NCBI GenBank assembly: GCA_943788935.1
Contig: CALSSE010000003.1
Location: 338,493 to 402,492 of the forward strand
DNA: 64,000 nucleotides
From: an uncultured bacterium
GTDB lineage: Bacteria; Myxococcota_A; Bradymonadia; UBA7976; VGTA01
Direction: 5' to 3'
Numbering within the stretch: position 1 is the stretch's first letter; every line of letters begins with the position of its first letter. Below are positions 1-9,129 of this stretch, one piece after another. Made by a program: the position numbers and the translations under genes. The notes beneath the pieces are model-generated. The model was given only the letters and a program-made list of their open reading frames with translations, had not been told where the DNA came from and ran no database searches.

Positions 1-1
1 C

Positions 2-199
2 ATTATACCAGTACTCGATGAGCACTGGACGATGCTCCAAAGAGACCTGCTATATACCGCGGTCACTCGTGGTCAACGACTCGTGATTCTGGTAACGATG
101 CCTCATGCGATACAGCGAGCGATCACCCATCAAGTGAGTCATTTACGCTTCACTCTACTCAAAGAGCGAATCTGCCAGCTTATTGAGGGAGATTCATGA
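2..199 (+). CDS. RecD2-like helicase, C-terminal fragment
   Basis: This is the last 65 codons of a gene that begins before the window. The translated segment carries the superfamily 1B helicase signature near the C-terminus: a DEHW...LLYTAVTRG stretch followed by a hydrophobic VILV strand. That is the UvrD_C_2 motif (motif VI region) of RecD, TraA and RecD2 helicases, which unwind DNA 5' to 3'. Nothing upstream is visible, so the choice between ATP-dependent RecD2 and the RecBCD alpha subunit cannot be made. It ends in TGA at 197-199, and its last bases overlap the ATG of the next gene (ATGA), so translation of the two is probably coupled. Confidence 0.75.
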   Translation: MIPVLDEHWTMLQRDLLYTAVTRGQRLVILVTMPHAIQRAITHQVSHLRFTLLKERICQLIEGDS

Positions 200-1380
200 G
201 ATCTCACCTCTCTTCCATCCTCAGCTATATATTCATCTACTTTATCTTATATATCGCTCTCCCCTATTCATCTCATCTCGCCGCCGCAGAGCCCAAGTCT
301 ACCTCTCTTAACTCTTCGGAGAGGTTATCGTCCTCAAAATACGTTCAGCCGCCCAAAAAGTCTTTTAAATCAGCTACTGACCAGCAACCCACAGTACCTG
401 TTAATGTTGGGAGGCTCAGTGACACGCTCATCTCCATTGTACCAGGAGTCATCGTTCATGGCGCGGGACATTGGTATAGAGGGGATATTACATCGGGTAA
501 AAATATTTTTATTTTAGAGGGCTTAAGCCTCTTAACCCTCGTCTCTGCTTACTTCATTGATACTCAAGTGAACGCCCCTCCCCAAGTCTCATCAGCCACT
601 GAGTGGCTTTACCATGTGGGGAGCGTGGTCTTTGTTATGACTTGGCTCACTGATGTTATAGGGTCATTTAGAGGAGACCAGCCTGCTGGGAGAATAAATC
701 AACACTCTCGTTTTATGCACGTCGCTGCTGGTTATCGATATCAAGCTGACCCACAGAGATCACTCAATCACCATATCATCAGTGAGGTTCAATATCAGGG
801 AGACCGATGGTCAGGCCACGCGCTCTTCAATTGGGAATCAGGGGGTAAACTCGCCGGGGTCTCTGGAGAGTTAGATGCCTGGATCTATCGTCGTACCCCG
901 AAGCGCTTAATCTTTCCGAGTGGCTTGAAGCTAGGCTCAACCCTCAAGAGGTGGGCTTGGCTTCGAGAGGATCTCGTACAATGGTTAGTCGTTCCCTTCC
1001 TTGAAGCCCATCTCAGTTTAGAGACAATATCTAGCGGTCTAAAATCATTTTCTTTTTACCACCGAGTTGGCTTTGGATGGGAAAGATTTGATCTCGCTCC
1101 CATCTCAGATATAGAAGATGAGAGCCCAGCGCTCATAAACTATCCGCTCATTCTTCAGAGTGGGATATTAGTCAAGCCAAGCCCAAGTATTAAGATCGGG
1201 GTTTCCATCATTCAAGACAGCACTCTCGATGTACGGCCATTAAATGAAGACCACCTGTTTTGGGCTGCACACGCCAAGATAAGGCAGAGTCGAAAGGTCA
1301 GTCTAGAAGCGAAAGCGTTATGGGGAGAAGACTGGTCGATGTGGCTTTTAGTGGCGTTTAATCTAGAGAAAGATTCCTAA
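196..1380 (+). CDS. exported envelope protein with PG-x-GH-x-YRGD segment
   Basis: A 394-residue protein with an N-terminal signal peptide (residues 1 to about 31, ending in an alanine-rich LAAAEP cleavage region). Residues about 80-160 hold two hydrophobic helices around a PG....HGAGHWYRGD motif. This resembles the PGLGH-YRG pattern of DUF5683-like proteins and recurs in the protein at 42764-44428. The C-terminal 200 residues alternate polar and aromatic residues as in an outer-membrane beta-barrel, with a strand-like end. It overlaps the helicase stop by four bases and touches the next gene (TAATG), so the three form one transcription unit. Function unknown; the barrel is an inference. Confidence 0.7.
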   Translation: MRSHLSSILSYIFIYFILYIALPYSSHLAAAEPKSTSLNSSERLSSSKYVQPPKKSFKSATDQQPTVPVNVGRLSDTLISIVPGVIVHGAGHWYRGDITSGKNIFILEGLSLLTLVSAYFIDTQVNAPPQVSSATEWLYHVGSVVFVMTWLTDVIGSFRGDQPAGRINQHSRFMHVAAGYRYQADPQRSLNHHIISEVQYQGDRWSGHALFNWESGGKLAGVSGELDAWIYRRTPKRLIFPSGLKLGSTLKRWAWLREDLVQWLVVPFLEAHLSLETISSGLKSFSFYHRVGFGWERFDLAPISDIEDESPALINYPLILQSGILVKPSPSIKIGVSIIQDSTLDVRPLNEDHLFWAAHAKIRQSRKVSLEAKALWGEDWSMWLLVAFNLEKDS

Positions 1381-2756
1381 TGCCTCTCCTTGCCGTAATC
1401 TTTGAGTCATCCTTGACGATTAGCTTCTCTCTCCTGCTCGCTTGTCCATTCATCTCCTGTTCTGATTCACGAGATTTCAACCCGCTCAATACTTTTGAGC
1501 TTAATGGGGTTGAGAGTAGGATTTATGGAGGAGAGTTTCTTCTAAAAGATGATGTAGCCTCCCCCCTTGACGAATTCATTGAGGTAGAGGTGATCCCTAG
1601 AGCTCTCATCACCCACATTGATACTAAAGTGAGAGGATGTCATCCTCGGACAATTCATTTTGAACTGTCTCAAAGCTCTAATCGATTCAGCGTAAGGTTG
1701 AGAGTCTATCGAGAAGTGACCGATAGGGATCTCTTTCAGCATCGACCTGATGGAGAACATCTGCTCATCGATGGACAGGGGTATGTTCCGATCGACGAGA
1801 TCTCTGAGCTTCACTTTGATGACCTTCCATTAGACTCGTCCTCTTCTGAGGATGCTGATCATCCTCAGGCCTCTCAATATCGACGTTGGTCATTACATAT
1901 GTTTCAAAATGATAGACGTCTCTCGGTAACCACCGACCTCTATTCATTGCAGACATCTCAGGACTTATCCAAAGGTACCTGTGTGGACCGACCTAGTGAA
2001 GAGCGTCAAGGGCTTTTAATCCGCCAAGAGCTTAAATATCAGCCTGCGGAGTCTTTTATGTTAAGTTTTATCCATGCTGCTCCGGATCCTCTATCATTAG
2101 CGGCACAATTAGAGGCCTTAGTGGAGATTGGCGCTGATGCTGTTATTGTCTCCTATCCTCTATTAGGATCTAGTACCAAAGAACAGCTCCTCAGCTTAAA
2201 GAATACGTTGAGCAGTGCCCAATTATTTTGGATGGTCATCCCACAAGCTAAGAGTAAGCTCAGTAAATACGTCATGTGGCGAGAGGTCTTCGGTTCGGAA
2301 AACTATGCACTCGATGTGGGAAGTATTCGTCTAATGATGCTCAACCTTAACCAATTACACTTAAGTCAACCACAGCTCTCATTGATCAGTCGTTGGCTAA
2401 ATCCCGCCCCATTCTCGCCACACCTCTATCAAGAGATTCATACTCGCGCGCTGATCAGCCACACCCCGCTCATTAACTTGAGAGGAGGCCAAGAGCTCAG
2501 TTATCGACCTGAGGCATTAAGAGTGCTTAATGAGATGAGAAGAGCGCACATGACCCATCAAATGATCGCGAGCTCAGCTTATACAGATCGTGAGCCCCTT
2601 AGATTCAAGCAGTTAGAGACCTCTATCTTCTTGTTTCCCTCGACTGATGAGGACTCAACACTTCTATTTTCTTTGACTCCAGACTGTGTTCGAGACGCTA
2701 CAGGAGAGCGATGCTTTATTGATCACTCATCGCATCTTCAATCTAATGAGGAGTGA
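1380..2756 (+). CDS. putative lipoprotein of unknown function
   Basis: A 458-residue protein. The N-terminus has a hydrophobic stretch ending in LLLAC and then FISC, either of which could be the lipobox; the CSDS sequence after the second makes lipidation there plausible. The ATG shares one base with the stop of the upstream gene (TAATG), so the two are translationally coupled. I recognise no catalytic motif. The second half (about residues 230-400) looks like an alpha/beta fold with regular hydrophobic strands (DAVIVSY, LFWMVIP) and may be a degenerate TIM-barrel or hydrolase, but this is weak. It converges on dut. Confidence 0.65.
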   Translation: MPLLAVIFESSLTISFSLLLACPFISCSDSRDFNPLNTFELNGVESRIYGGEFLLKDDVASPLDEFIEVEVIPRALITHIDTKVRGCHPRTIHFELSQSSNRFSVRLRVYREVTDRDLFQHRPDGEHLLIDGQGYVPIDEISELHFDDLPLDSSSSEDADHPQASQYRRWSLHMFQNDRRLSVTTDLYSLQTSQDLSKGTCVDRPSEERQGLLIRQELKYQPAESFMLSFIHAAPDPLSLAAQLEALVEIGADAVIVSYPLLGSSTKEQLLSLKNTLSSAQLFWMVIPQAKSKLSKYVMWREVFGSENYALDVGSIRLMMLNLNQLHLSQPQLSLISRWLNPAPFSPHLYQEIHTRALISHTPLINLRGGQELSYRPEALRVLNEMRRAHMTHQMIASSAYTDREPLRFKQLETSIFLFPSTDEDSTLLFSLTPDCVRDATGERCFIDHSSHLQSNEE

Positions 2757-2793
2757 GTGAGCGGTGACTGCAAGGTGATCTATCTTCAAGCCT

Positions 2794-3363
2794 TCATTCA
2801 CCACTGCTACCAAAACCCTGCCCACCTCGCGGGGTATCAGTCAAGCTCCCTCTCTCTACCTGCTCAAAGTGACAGCTTAACTTCTGCCGTAACACGAGTT
2901 GAGCGAGTCGCTTGCCAATCAACGACTGAGCGAGTTGGTCTATGACAGCACGATCTACAATATCTCGTCCTATGTAAATCAGCGGCATTTTGAGTGTTCC
3001 TCTGTAGTCAGGATCAATCACTCCTATAGAGTTAGCGAGAATAAAGCCTGTCCAAGCGATACTAGAGCGAGGGATTAATTCGAAGTAATATCCTGGTGGC
3101 GGCTCGAGACATATACCAAAGTCGACTAGATAGGTATACGACTCCGGATGAGCACGAGCTGCCACTTCAACTGAGGTCGCGGTCAAGTCGTAGCCAACGT
3201 CGTCTTCTCTTGCTCGTTGGGGCAATACCGCTTGGTCAGACAAGCTCACTCTAACAGTTAACAATGGATGTTCTTTAAACGTCTCCTGAGTCACTGCTCT
3301 CTCCTTGATTGAGAAGGTTAAGGTCGATGTTGGCTCTGCGAGATAACGTTGATGGATTATCAC
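2794..3363 (-). CDS. dut: dUTP diphosphatase
   Basis: Trimeric dUTPase that hydrolyses dUTP to dUMP and pyrophosphate, keeping uracil out of DNA and feeding dTMP synthesis. All five family motifs are visible: DVGYDL (residues 55-60), PRSS (98-101), GVIDPDYRG (114-122, with the catalytic Asp), RLAQLVL (152-158) and the Gly-rich C-terminal arm RGGQGFGSSG (179-188). At 189 residues it is longer than the usual 145-155 because of about 35 extra N-terminal residues. A later start is possible, but the first conserved strand begins near residue 35, so most of the extension may be real. The gene stands alone and convergent to the lipoprotein gene. Confidence 0.93.
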   Translation of the reverse strand: MIIHQRYLAEPTSTLTFSIKERAVTQETFKEHPLLTVRVSLSDQAVLPQRAREDDVGYDLTATSVEVAARAHPESYTYLVDFGICLEPPPGYYFELIPRSSIAWTGFILANSIGVIDPDYRGTLKMPLIYIGRDIVDRAVIDQLAQSLIGKRLAQLVLRQKLSCHFEQVERGSLTDTPRGGQGFGSSGE

Positions 3364-3719
3364 TAAGAGACTATTTGTTGATGCGATACTATATCTTTAT
3401 TTGTCAATCGACCACATAGCTATCCAATCGCTATCCAATCGCTGTTAAATAGCACGACAGACATAGTACTAATAAACACATGTCAGTACAGGTACTTACA
3501 CTTGGTTACATAGGCTAAAATAGACCGATCATATGGCGGCGAATCCCTTTATAAATAAATTGAATTTATGTCCTAATTCCGTTGACAGTACTCGCTGATC
3601 AATCTAGCTTTACTATACTAAATAGATTCAGGTAGCAGAGCGATAGCACCTTTATCTCTGATCATACCATATTGAAGGTCGTGCATGATGCACACCGATC
3701 CCCTATCAAGGAGCGAACA
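3364..3719. other. intergenic region between dut and flagellin 1
   Basis: A 356-base AT-rich stretch separating the divergent dut and flagellin genes. It holds a direct repeat of 11 bases (gctatccaatc, 3419-3429 and 3430-3440), a sigma28-like promoter candidate at 3619-3646 and the flagellin ribosome-binding site (AAGGAG at 3709-3714). No RNA gene is recognisable. Confidence 0.5.
3619..3646 (+). promoter_or_regulatory. possible sigma28 (FliA) promoter of flagellin 1
   Basis: TAAA at 3619-3622, 16 bases, then AGCGATAG at 3639-3646. The sigma28 consensus is TAAA, about 15 bases, GCCGATAA, so the core CGATA and the -35 match but three -10 positions do not. The position, about 75 bases before the flagellin ATG, is reasonable. 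A comparable site is not obvious before flagellin 2. Confidence 0.3.
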
Positions 3720-5153
3720 ATGGGTCTCTACATTAACACAAATTTGAGCTCGCTCAATGCGCAGCGCCAGCTCTCTTCAACTTCAAACAGCCTAGGCCGC
3801 TCATTTGAGCGTCTCTCATCAGGACTCCGAATCAACGGCGCCCGTGATGATGCTGCAGGTCTCAGCATCACTACTCGTTTCACCGCGCAGATTCGTGGTC
3901 TTAACCAAGCTGTACGTAACAGTAATGATGGTATCTCTCTCGCCCAAACAGCTGAGGGCGCGCTCAACGAGACCACCAATATCCTACAGCGCATGCGTGA
4001 GCTCTCTGTTCAGGCGGCGAATGACACTAACAACGACAGTGATCGCGCTTCACTCCAAGCTGAGGTTGCTCAGCTCAAGACTGAGCTCGATCGTATCTCT
4101 GAGACTACCAACTTCAACGGCAACAAGATCCTCAGCGGAGACTTCCTCGCTCAAGATCTTCAAGTTGGCGCAAACGTAGGTGAGACCCTCAGCGTAAGCA
4201 TCAAGGGTGCAGGTACTAAAGATTTGGCTCGCCAAGTTCGTACCAGCACCACCGTTAATGTTAACGCCTCCACTCTCAATGCTGGAGACCTTGGTATCCT
4301 GTATGATGATGGCACAGGACCTGTAAATGTTAGAGGTACCAATGCTGGTGATGATGAGCTCTCAACTACCTTAAACGCTGCTTCAGCGATCTCTAAGGCA
4401 GCGGCGATCAATAGCCTCACCGAGACAACCGGAGTACGCGCGATCGTTGGTAAGACTGAGGTTGAGGGCGCCGCAATCACCGCACAAACCCTTGATGCAA
4501 GCAACTACATCGAGCTTAATGGCGAGAAGATCAGTGGTTTCAGCATTCAAGCGAATGACGCGGACGGAAGCCTCACCGATGCGATCAACGCTGTCTCCGA
4601 TGAGACTGGCGTTGTCGCGAGCCTTGACTCTGACAGCCAGCTCGTCCTTACCGCTGCTGACGGTCGTAACATTGAAGTCAGCGTCACCGCTGCCGCTGGT
4701 GGCACCCTTGCAGGGCTTGGTAGCAGTGTTGGCCTCGGTAAACTTGATCTTCAGTCTGATGATCAGTTCCAACTTGTTGGCGGAACTGGCGCGACAGCGA
4801 TCGGTCAAGTCGCTGGTGTTTACGGCGTAAATTCTGACAAGAGCGTCAACAGCATTGACGTCAGTACCCGCGAGAATGCAGTCATGGCACTCGACACGAT
4901 CGACCTCGCTCTAGAGGACGTATCAGCTGCACGCGCTGACCTCGGTGCACTTCAGAACCGCCTAGAGAGCACCATCAACAACCTCAGCACTACGTCTGAG
5001 AACCTCTCTGCGTCACGTAGCCGCATCCTCGATGCAGACTTCGCGTCTGAGACAGCTCAGCTCTCACGCAATCAGATCATCCAGCAGGCTGGTGTATCGA
5101 TCTTGGCTCAGGCTAATCAGCAGCCACAGATCGCGCTCGGTCTCCTCGGGTAA
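3720..5153 (+). CDS. fliC: flagellin 1
   Basis: The structural subunit of the flagellar filament, 477 residues from the ATG at 3720. This start is chosen because the protein then begins MGLYINTN like other flagellins and has AAGGAG six bases upstream; an in-frame ATG at 3672 would add 16 residues unlike the family. Conserved N-terminal D0/D1 helices span residues 1 to about 165, with the [14 protein letters not shown] signature. The variable centre (about 165-400) includes a flagellin-IN-like segment with [11 protein letters not shown] and DGRNIEV. The C-terminal D1/D0 helices end in [17 protein letters not shown]. It is a close paralogue of the gene at 38685. No other flagellar genes are nearby. 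A terminator follows at 5247-5281. Confidence 0.96.
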   Translation: MGLYINTNLSSLNAQRQLSSTSNSLGRSFERLSSGLRINGARDDAAGLSITTRFTAQIRGLNQAVRNSNDGISLAQTAEGALNETTNILQRMRELSVQAANDTNNDSDRASLQAEVAQLKTELDRISETTNFNGNKILSGDFLAQDLQVGANVGETLSVSIKGAGTKDLARQVRTSTTVNVNASTLNAGDLGILYDDGTGPVNVRGTNAGDDELSTTLNAASAISKAAAINSLTETTGVRAIVGKTEVEGAAITAQTLDASNYIELNGEKISGFSIQANDADGSLTDAINAVSDETGVVASLDSDSQLVLTAADGRNIEVSVTAAAGGTLAGLGSSVGLGKLDLQSDDQFQLVGGTGATAIGQVAGVYGVNSDKSVNSIDVSTRENAVMALDTIDLALEDVSAARADLGALQNRLESTINNLSTTSENLSASRSRILDADFASETAQLSRNQIIQQAGVSILAQANQQPQIALGLLG

Positions 5154-5246
5154 TCGAGTCGACATCCCTCTCACTCTCTTCTCTGAAAGAGGGTTTGAGG
5201 ATCGCTTAGTCGCATAGAGTCTCCTTGAGCTCTCGCGATCAGCAGA

Positions 5247-5281
5247 CAGGGTGGCCTAAAAGCCACCCTGTTTTCGTTTTT
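5247..5281 (+). terminator. rho-independent terminator of flagellin 1
   Basis: Perfect 9-base stem CAGGGTGGC (5247-5255) and GCCACCCTG (5262-5270) with a six-base loop, followed by a T-rich tract ttttcgttttt (5271-5281). Located 94 bases after the flagellin stop. Confidence 0.92.
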
Positions 5282-5355
5282 GAACTCAGAGCTCAGAGAC
5301 AGCTGATGTTACTTATGCTATGGTAGGCCCATCTAAGCATGTTGAGGTCTGGCTG

Positions 5356-8300
5356 ATGAAGAAGATTAGAGATCACTCATTATCAAGCTGTTCGCTCTCC
5401 CATCCTGATGGGCAGCGATTACATCGAGTCACTCTCTGGAGATGGTTAATCATTTGTTTTATGATATCGATCAATCTCATCGCTTGCCTCTCTGAGCCGC
5501 CTATCCCCTCTCCATTGGAGAGCTCATCATCGAGTTCATCATCAAACTCTTCTGGGCCATTGGTACAGCAACGGCCCTTTGATCGACCTTTTCCACTCGC
5601 TCCCTTTCCCAACGATAGCGTGACTCGATTTGATCCCCATTCTCCTACTGAGAGACGCTTGAATCTTCCCCTGGAGGATCACACTCGTGAGGGACGACAC
5701 GTTCGCGCTCAGCTTAATGAGCTTGATGGTTTTGCGCTCTTCTCACCGATTACCGTCTCCTTTGATGCTCAGCTCGATCTGACCACAGTGACTCCTAGGA
5801 GTGTCTACTTAGTAGAGCTCGGCGAACAGCCCCGTTTGATTAGCCTTGACCTTGGAGATGGGTTCTTTCCTATCAACAGCCCACTCGGTTGGTTCATGGG
5901 ACTCCCTCCTCTCAAGCCTTCGCCTAATATATTTTTCTCTGGAATGAACCAAGCAAGCGCGCTCCGTTGGAAGACTGAAGATGATCAGCGAGAGGCGCTA
6001 CTCCGCTTTCAAAGAGGAGAGGAGTCTCACCTCACTCATTATGAAATAGAGAGCGATACACTTATCATTCGCTCTCTGTTACCTCTTAAAGAGCATCAAC
6101 AGTACGCTGTGATATTAACCGATGAGCTCAAGGGGTGGTCTAATCAAGGTCAATACGGGCCCATTCGCAGTCCATATCAACGCCCTTACTCCACAAGAGA
6201 TGCTCTAGTCATCGCTGACAATGAGCCTTGGCTTCTTGAGCAGCTCTCTGGTTCAATCGCCTACGCCTGGACCTTCACTACCGGTAAACCGAGCATAATG
6301 CTTGATCAAGTTCACGATGGTCTATACGGCGAGGGGTCACTTTCTTATTTAGAATATGAGCCTCGATTTGATGACATCCGAGAGATGGGTGTGGACTTTG
6401 TACCTCCCTCTCCTCGTTGGCACTCTAGACTCTTACCTGCGAGTGTTTTAGAGCGCTTCTCAAGTATTGTAGCGACAGTGACCTCAAACTCTGGCTATGC
6501 CATCGATTTCCCCGATGTTGATTACTTCGTGTTTGGAAGTTTCACTAGCCCTCAACTGAGGTCTAAAGATCAGATATGGATGGTGGACACAACAGGATCG
6601 CCTGCTGTCACCCCCCCTCCCCTCCCCCCTGAAGGCGAGATCCCCTTTATGCTCTCAGTCCCCCGATCGAGCGTGAGAGCTGAGCCCCCATTTCCTGTAG
6701 TCATCTACTTTCATGGTACCAACTCTAGTCGACTTGAAGGTCTGATCCTCGCTCAAGAGTTGGCAGCTCAAGGCATCGCCCTGCTCTCCTTTGATCAAGT
6801 CGGACATGGTCCCATTATTCGTAATTATAAGACATTTGACGTAGACAATCCTCAGTTTGGACAAATTCTCAGCGCGATCCCCTCGCTCATCGCACGCTTG
6901 ATCGCCCCTCACCTTGTAGAGGAGGTCCAAGGACTTAGCTTTAGTGAAGGGCTCGATCGACTCAGCCAAGTAGGACTCTTTCAAGAACTAGCGGTTATCG
7001 GTCGCTGGGAAGATGTTAATCAAGACGGAAAACAAGGTGACGCTGAAGGCTTTTTCGACCCTAATCCCAAGAGGCTCTGTAGCGCATTTTGGCAAGATAC
7101 TGTTGACGCGATGAGCCTCATTAAACTCCTCCGCTCTCTCTCTCCTCTTAAGGTTCCTCCCCGATTGGATCACCCTCAAGACGCCGATGAGGCTAGACTA
7201 CAAGCTCATATGCGAGCCGGTGACTTTAACGCTGATGGAGTTCTGGATATCGGAGGAGGCTCTGTACAGATCAGCGCTGCAGGTACTTCATTAGGCGGAA
7301 TTCATAGTTTGCTTCTAGGCGCGGTTGACCCGGAAATTGATATCGTAACTCCTATCGTGCCCGGCGCAGGATTGCTAGATATCCTCTCTCGCACAAGCCT
7401 CCGCTTCCTCTCTCGTCCTATTTTTGAATCTTACCTTGGACAAGCGGTCGTTGGCTGTCCTAATCAAGGTCGAGAAGCCTCTGCCAAAGATGAGCCAAAC
7501 TCGCTGTATATATCGCTCGGAGATGACGCTCGCAGATGTGAGCGTGATCGCTTAAGAGAGAGCGCTCTCTCTATTCTCGATGGGGATCACCGAGGGGCGC
7601 GAGTTGAGCTTTATAATCACAGAACGAAGGAAGGAGTGTTCACGGAGATCGATCAAAGAGGCGGCTTCACCCTTCACTTAGCCAGTGATAAAGAGGACCC
7701 CCTCGAGTTGACAGTATATTCTCCCAACGATTCGACAATCGTTATCAGTCGTCATCGCTTCAAAGCGAGAGTCAATGGGAGCGGGAGAGCTCTAAATACC
7801 CCAGATCTTCGCCGCTCTGCCTATATTTTGAATCAACTACTCGAACGCTGTGATCCCATGATCTATACCTCTAGATATCGTCCTGATGAATCTGGAGATG
7901 AGGCAATCAAGACCTTAATCTCGGTCGCGTTAGGAGATCAAGCGGTCCCGATCAATACCTCCATCTCATTGGCGAATGGTCTTGGTCTCTTGGGACTTAC
8001 AGAAGAAGAGTGGAGACCGAGGCTTGAAGCCTTACGTGATCAAGGGGTACTCCTCGGCTCTCCCCCCGCTTTTGCATGGGATGATCAGTCCGACCCCAAC
8101 GCTCCTCTGTTTGATGTAGATCAGTTGTTAATACGAGATGATGAGAGCGGTGAGACACAGGCTGATTCGCTAGGCCCTTTCCCTGCTTTGCCTGTTTCTG
8201 ATGGACTCTCAGCGATCCGCTTCGCTAATGTAGAGGGAAATCATGAGTGGATCGCTGGATATACAAGAGGAGGCTTTAATTATGGTCTTCACACCATGCG

Positions 8301-8427
8301 TCAAGTGGCTGCTTATCATCGCTGCTCAGGAAGAGTGATTATCGATGAGGACCCATGGTGTTTACAAGCTGACTCTTGCCCTCTCACCGAACGCTTATAT
8401 CTCCGTGATGACTGTCAACTTGAGTAG
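5356..8427 (+). CDS. large alpha/beta-hydrolase-like lipoprotein
   Basis: A 1023-residue exported lipoprotein. The ATG at 5356 is preferred over the upstream in-frame ATG at 5320 because TTGAGG lies eight bases before it and a type II signal peptide ending LIAC follows. After a Ser-rich tether comes a beta-rich N-terminal part and then an alpha/beta-hydrolase core. The core has a VVIYFHGTNSSR oxyanion-type strand (about 460-470), a GHG turn (about 490-500) and the nucleophile elbow GTSLGG (GxSxG, about residues 640-645), just after an Asp-rich GDFNADGVLDIG loop that resembles a calcium-binding repeat. It is a paralogue of the lipoprotein at 16951-20256. The nearest known architecture is that of bacterial virulence-factor lipases. 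Substrate unknown; esterase or lipase is the best guess. It heads a run with the thioredoxin-like lipoprotein and ExbBD. Confidence 0.75.
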   Translation: MKKIRDHSLSSCSLSHPDGQRLHRVTLWRWLIICFMISINLIACLSEPPIPSPLESSSSSSSSNSSGPLVQQRPFDRPFPLAPFPNDSVTRFDPHSPTERRLNLPLEDHTREGRHVRAQLNELDGFALFSPITVSFDAQLDLTTVTPRSVYLVELGEQPRLISLDLGDGFFPINSPLGWFMGLPPLKPSPNIFFSGMNQASALRWKTEDDQREALLRFQRGEESHLTHYEIESDTLIIRSLLPLKEHQQYAVILTDELKGWSNQGQYGPIRSPYQRPYSTRDALVIADNEPWLLEQLSGSIAYAWTFTTGKPSIMLDQVHDGLYGEGSLSYLEYEPRFDDIREMGVDFVPPSPRWHSRLLPASVLERFSSIVATVTSNSGYAIDFPDVDYFVFGSFTSPQLRSKDQIWMVDTTGSPAVTPPPLPPEGEIPFMLSVPRSSVRAEPPFPVVIYFHGTNSSRLEGLILAQELAAQGIALLSFDQVGHGPIIRNYKTFDVDNPQFGQILSAIPSLIARLIAPHLVEEVQGLSFSEGLDRLSQVGLFQELAVIGRWEDVNQDGKQGDAEGFFDPNPKRLCSAFWQDTVDAMSLIKLLRSLSPLKVPPRLDHPQDADEARLQAHMRAGDFNADGVLDIGGGSVQISAAGTSLGGIHSLLLGAVDPEIDIVTPIVPGAGLLDILSRTSLRFLSRPIFESYLGQAVVGCPNQGREASAKDEPNSLYISLGDDARRCERDRLRESALSILDGDHRGARVELYNHRTKEGVFTEIDQRGGFTLHLASDKEDPLELTVYSPNDSTIVISRHRFKARVNGSGRALNTPDLRRSAYILNQLLERCDPMIYTSRYRPDESGDEAIKTLISVALGDQAVPINTSISLANGLGLLGLTEEEWRPRLEALRDQGVLLGSPPAFAWDDQSDPNAPLFDVDQLLIRDDESGETQADSLGPFPALPVSDGLSAIRFANVEGNHEWIAGYTRGGFNYGLHTMRQVAAYHRCSGRVIIDEDPWCLQADSCPLTERLYLRDDCQLE

Positions 8428-8436
8428 GATAGGGCC

Positions 8437-9117
8437 ATGAACTCACTCAGATTGAGACTAAGTTTGAGACTCAGATTGAGACTCAGATTGAGGCTAAGAT
8501 TGAGGTTAATATTGAGGCTGTGGTTAAAAACCAAAACGAGAGCTCTCTTTACTCTCATTGTCTCGCCTTTGGTCATAACTCATCTCATCGCCTGTGTCGC
8601 TGTACAACCCCCGATGATCGCCTCATCTTCAATCTCCTCACCCCTTCGTGGACAGACCGTTAATAATGTTCAAGTCCAGACGCATGAAGGCCCCCTAGAT
8701 TTGATGAGTCTCGCTCAAGGTCACTTTTTATTGGTCACCTTGTTCCTGCCTCAATGCGTAGCTTGTGGGCAAGTGAGCCAACTCTTAAACCAAATCATGG
8801 AGAGTGACCTTACTGGTCAAGTCAAAGTGATCGGAGTATGCGTAGCGCCAAGTGGTTGTGTACAAATGAGAGATTTTGTAACCAGATACAGACCTCGATA
8901 TCAAATGACTAAACTCCTCTCTACTTTGCGACGAGTTGAGGGGAGAGGTGATCTTTTATTCGGTCCTGTCGTCGCTGTACCGATCACCTATCTGATAGAT
9001 CAGCGAGGGCGATTAATAGAGGCTTTTCGTGGTCTCTTTCCTATTCAATATGTTATCAAGACCATTCGTTCTGATGCTTATTCCCCACTCACTACCTTAG
9101 AACCCTCAATCCCATAA
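8437..9117 (+). CDS. thioredoxin-fold lipoprotein with LR-repeat leader
   Basis: A 226-residue protein. The leader is odd: residues 4-27 are a run of alternating Leu and Arg encoded by a 12-base tandem repeat (8449-8520). This precedes a normal hydrophobic segment and the lipobox LIAC (Cys51). The mature part is a TlpA/AhpC-like redoxin with a CVAC active-site pair (residues 105-108) at the start of the first helix, and a later strand with a cis-Pro-type VPITYLID segment. Likely a membrane-anchored periplasmic thiol oxidoreductase. It sits nine bases after the hydrolase lipoprotein and 12 bases before exbB, so it is probably in the same operon. If a downstream start is used, the LR run would be lost. 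Confidence 0.7.
   Translation: MNSLRLRLSLRLRLRLRLRLRLRLILRLWLKTKTRALFTLIVSPLVITHLIACVAVQPPMIASSSISSPLRGQTVNNVQVQTHEGPLDLMSLAQGHFLLVTLFLPQCVACGQVSQLLNQIMESDLTGQVKVIGVCVAPSGCVQMRDFVTRYRPRYQMTKLLSTLRRVEGRGDLLFGPVVAVPITYLIDQRGRLIEAFRGLFPIQYVIKTIRSDAYSPLTTLEPSIP
8449..8520 (+). repeat. 12-base tandem repeat, six units, in leader of redoxin gene
   Basis: Six consecutive 12-base units of the form agattgagactc with a few changes. Each encodes Leu-Arg-Leu-Arg or close variants. The unit length is a multiple of three, so copy-number change keeps the frame and alters only the length of the signal-peptide n-region. Confidence 0.9.
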
Positions 9118-9129
9118 AAGAGCTACGCT

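Noticed and set aside
2757..2945. 62-codon plus-strand frame opposite dut
   Set aside because: It lies wholly over the real dut reading frame apart from its first bases and has no features.
3582..3619. TTGACA and TATACT before flagellin 1 as a sigma70 promoter
   Set aside because: The spacer is 26 bases, far from the 16-18 that works.
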